A stretch of DNA of 7,493 bases from Desulfobacterales bacterium (GTDB lineage: Bacteria > Desulfobacterota > Desulfobacteria > Desulfobacterales > JAHIVH01): the NCBI GenBank assembly GCA_020056645.1, contig JAGVHJ010000107.1, positions 1 through 7,493 on the forward strand, in the 5' to 3' direction. The translations under genes and the position numbers were made by a program. Below, piece after piece: positions 5,889 through 7,493 of the stretch (the stretch's first letter is position 1; each line of letters begins with the position of its first letter). A model generated the notes under the pieces. The model saw nothing but the letters and a program-made list of their open reading frames with translations. It had not been told where the DNA came from and did no database searches.

Positions 5889-6884
5889 TTATGAAATCCG
5901 AAGCTCCTTACCGGCTTTAAGATCGTGATATATTCCAGGAAACGCCTTTTCGAAGGCCTCCAGGCTCCAATCTGAACTGTCGTGGGGAGAGAGGGCGATA
6001 AAACCAGGGCTCTCCTTTTTAATGGCGGAAATGGCCAGCGCCACGTCCTGTTCATTAATGGGCCGCCAGGGAGGCCTGTCCGTTCCTACGATATTCTGAA
6101 TATTAAAGGGACCCGCCATCATCCGGCCTTCATGCACTGGAAAGTGAAGACCGCCGATAATCCCATAAATGGGCGCGTCGAAAAGCGCCTTTGCCCGTTC
6201 GATGATCTTTTCGATGGTCTGATGACCGCAGCCGATAACGAGAACAATTCCCTTTCCCTCCACATGGATCGCCAAACTCTGTTCTTCGGTGACTCCCATG
6301 AGGTAGAGATTTCGGGGAATCACGCCGATGCTCGCCACCCCTTTGGCAAGCACCAGGGGCGCCTTGACCACCGTTGGCCTGGGGCCTGGGTTAAACGCGG
6401 AAGGCGAGATGGCGACTGGGGCGTAAACAGGGATCTCAGGCAGAGCAACGCGCCCCTGTGAAATGCTGAACGTTTTGTTTCTCTGATCGCCCATTCCTCC
6501 CAGATGGTCCAGGTGTGGGTGGGAAATGACGATCATGTCGATCTCTCCTAAAGAAACGCCCAGGACTTCCGCATTATGAAGGAGCGGGGAGGGGTGCTCT
6601 TTTTTCTTATTGAATCCCACGTCCAGAAGGATTGTGGTGTCGTCGGCCTTGATCAGGTAGGCGACGCCGGCCTCGGTCTTGAGCTGTGGATCATCGGTGT
6701 AGTATTCAACGAGAGGGAGTATCGAGAGGCTCTTGACCGACTCCATGGGTGTTAGTTTTTCCAATGGATCATTGGGAAGACTTTTTTTGATTGTCTGGTT
6801 TCCGGCCTTGAGTCGCGTCAAAGAGAACCAGAAGCCCGAGAGAAGAAGGGCTGCAAGGAGAACAATAGTGTAAAGAAGCGTCAT
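5889..6884 (-). CDS. Membrane-anchored metallo-beta-lactamase-fold hydrolase, dihydropterin-synthase-like subgroup
   Basis: This 331-residue protein begins with one hydrophobic segment (about residues 4-20, LYTIVLLAALLLSGFWF) followed by basic residues. That reads as an N-terminal membrane anchor or uncleaved signal, with the domain likely outside the cytoplasm or at the membrane face. The MBL domain follows. Metal-binding residues are His122-x-His124-x-Asp126-His127 in SHPHLDHLGG, His221 in VIGCGHQTI, His247 in GGLHFP and His301 in SPHD. The combination of GCGHQ and GGLH resembles the MBL subgroup related to the methanopterin-type dihydropterin/ribofuranosylaminobenzene phosphate synthase. 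The substrate is unknown. On the minus strand, ATG at 6884-6882 is preceded by AAAGGA (6892-6897, seven bases away). It converges on cooC with a 25-bp gap, so it is not part of that operon. A functional link to the folate-dependent acs genes is tempting but unsupported. Confidence 0.88.
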   Translation of the reverse strand: MTLLYTIVLLAALLLSGFWFSLTRLKAGNQTIKKSLPNDPLEKLTPMESVKSLSILPLVEYYTDDPQLKTEAGVAYLIKADDTTILLDVGFNKKKEHPSPLLHNAEVLGVSLGEIDMIVISHPHLDHLGGMGDQRNKTFSISQGRVALPEIPVYAPVAISPSAFNPGPRPTVVKAPLVLAKGVASIGVIPRNLYLMGVTEEQSLAIHVEGKGIVLVIGCGHQTIEKIIERAKALFDAPIYGIIGGLHFPVHEGRMMAGPFNIQNIVGTDRPPWRPINEQDVALAISAIKKESPGFIALSPHDSSDWSLEAFEKAFPGIYHDLKAGKELRIS

Positions 6885-6910
6885 GGGCCTATCCTTTGAT
6901 GAAGGGTTGT

Positions 6911-6928
6911 GATGATGGGGGCATCATC
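6911..6928. promoter_or_regulatory. Short inverted repeat in the leader of the MBL-fold gene
   Basis: GATGATG at 6911-6917 and CATCATC at 6922-6928 form a perfect 7-bp inverted repeat around a 4-base loop. It lies 26 bp upstream of the MBL-fold start codon, just downstream of the candidate -10 box. It could be an operator for a dimeric regulator or a small 5' leader hairpin. The repeat is seen; the role is inferred. Confidence 0.4.
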
Positions 6929-6930
6929 CA

Positions 6931-6960
6931 AATATAATATTTTTTGAGTCAATGGAACAA
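6931..6960 (-). promoter_or_regulatory. Candidate sigma-70-like promoter for the MBL-fold gene
   Basis: Read on the minus strand, a -10-like TATATT (6936-6931, five of six matches to consensus) is preceded by an 18-bp spacer and a poor -35-like TTGTTC (6960-6955, about half matching). Transcription would begin near 6924, giving a leader of about 40 nt. A TTGACT is also present (6952-6947) but is too close to the -10 box. The AT-rich patch makes chance matches likely, so the support is modest. Confidence 0.3.
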
Positions 6961-7202
6961 CGTATCGAAAAAGCAAACCACATGCCATTAAAAAAAGAAA
7001 AGGGGGGACGATTTTTTTTAAATGTATATGGCTGAAATCATCGTGTCGTTGAACCACCTATGTGGGAATAGGTTCGCGTGGCTGCGACCCTTGGCCTGGT
7101 ATGGGGGTGCGACGGTGCGCATGTTAATATCTGGATGGAGGGGCGTTCCACGCCACCCGCTGGTCAACAATGGCTCCTATGGCGATAGAGATCACGGCTC
7201 TT

Positions 7203-7326
7203 ATTCCATTTTACATTCAAGATGCTACCTTCGTTGGCTGCGTCGTCAGCTCCTCGTCGTATTTCATATACCTCTCCGGGGCTTCCTCCTTGCCCCCTTG
7301 GTATCATCTTGAATGCAAAATGGAAT
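7203..7326. repeat. 124-bp inverted-repeat element (MITE/REP-like)
   Basis: The left arm 7203-7229 (starts ATTCCATTTTACATTCAAG) and right arm 7300-7326 (ends GAATGCAAAATGGAAT) are reverse complements at 25 of 27 positions. The mismatches are 7225/7304 and 7213/7316. The 70-bp centre (7230-7299) is GC-rich, with repeated CGTCGT/TCGTCG triplets and CTCC-rich stretches, and holds no ORF of use. TTA stands immediately outside the core arms on both sides (7201-7203 and 7326-7328), consistent with a short target duplication, although it partly overlaps the palindrome. No transposase is present, so if mobile it would move in trans. From memory, similar elements occur between genes in Desulfobacteria. 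As RNA it would fold into a long hairpin and could stop or stabilise transcripts. Confidence 0.8.
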
Positions 7327-7408
7327 TAATTTGACGTTGGAATCCGTACCGTTTTGAATTTGACCATCAGAATCGCATGGTGTATTGTTCTGTTGGCACT
7401 GGGCTCCG

Positions 7409-7487
7409 ACGATGCAAGAATAGCGTTTTGACGTTGTTCTGCTCGGCGTCATGGTGTCTTATGCAGCGCGTTGCATCGTAAGAATAG
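7409..7487. repeat. Short inverted and direct repeats near the window end
   Basis: ACGATGCAA at 7409-7417 is the exact reverse complement of TTGCATCGT at 7471-7479. The octamer AAGAATAG follows or overlaps each copy in direct orientation (7416-7423 and 7480-7487). The decamer TTTGACGTTG also occurs at 7330-7339 and 7427-7436. Such short repeats could mark a decayed element or a binding region, but some chance matching is expected. Confidence 0.35.
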
Positions 7488-7493
7488 TTTCAA

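Larger units (their letters stand above)
6885..7493. other. Gene-poor 609-bp stretch with a repeat element
   Basis: No convincing coding region is seen. Its left edge holds the leader of the minus-strand MBL-fold gene. Around 6990-7019 there are homopolymer tracts: seven A's, six G's and eight T's. From 7022 there is an open frame of 96 codons, but it has no Shine-Dalgarno, its composition is unlike its neighbours (rich in Arg, Trp and His), and it runs into the inverted-repeat element at 7203-7326. I therefore do not call it a gene. No tRNA, rRNA or CRISPR structure is visible. The end of the window (after 7330) holds short repeats only. Confidence 0.6.

Noticed and set aside
5982..6461. Plus-strand open frame (159 codons) across the MBL-fold gene
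   Set aside because: The minus-strand frame carries intact metal-binding motifs, a ribosome site and full family length, so the plus-strand frame is a shadow.
7142..7154. Small hairpin GGCGT-TCC-ACGCC as a terminator or ncRNA
   Set aside because: Only 5 bp of stem, a 3-nt loop and no T tract; common by chance.
7022..7312. Open frame of 96 codons on the + strand
   Set aside because: No Shine-Dalgarno, unusual Arg/Trp/His-rich composition, and its 3' half is made of the inverted-repeat element. Likely a chance frame.

Overview
The window looks like chromosomal DNA from an anaerobic, sulfate-reducer-like member of the Desulfobacterota (formerly Deltaproteobacteria). The basis is a bacterial-type acetyl-CoA synthase / corrinoid protein / methyltransferase cluster, two DUF3786-type genes (a family I know mainly from such organisms), and a long inverted-repeat element of a type I associate with those genomes. 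The taxonomic call is inference; no rRNA or other marker is present.

Positions 1-3317 (+ strand) carry the core of the Wood-Ljungdahl (reductive acetyl-CoA) carbonyl/methyl branch. They hold the C-terminal part of acetyl-CoA synthase (acsB, cut by the window edge), the large subunit of the corrinoid iron-sulfur protein (acsC) and the methyltetrahydrofolate:corrinoid methyltransferase (acsE). AcsE moves the methyl group from methyl-H4folate to the cobalt of the corrinoid protein. The corrinoid protein delivers it to the A-cluster of AcsB, where it joins CO and CoA to give acetyl-CoA. In many sulfate reducers the same enzymes run in reverse to oxidise acetate. An inverted repeat lies between acsB and acsC, and a strong rho-independent terminator follows acsE.

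Positions 3405-5863 (+ strand) hold an accessory block: a DUF3786 protein, a 96-residue unknown with a faint SseB-like layout, a second, divergent DUF3786 protein, and a CooC/AcsF-type nickel-insertion ATPase. Because the three unknowns sit between the core enzymes and the nickel chaperone, they are candidates for undescribed assembly or maintenance factors of the acetyl-CoA synthase system. This is the most interesting biological lead in the window.

Positions 5889-6884 (- strand) encode a membrane-anchored metallo-beta-lactamase-fold hydrolase that converges on cooC with a 25-bp gap. Its leader has a candidate promoter and a 7-bp inverted repeat.

Positions 6885-7493 have no convincing gene. 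They contain a 124-bp element with 27-bp near-perfect terminal inverted repeats flanked by TTA on both sides (MITE/REP-like), followed by short repeats near the end of the window.
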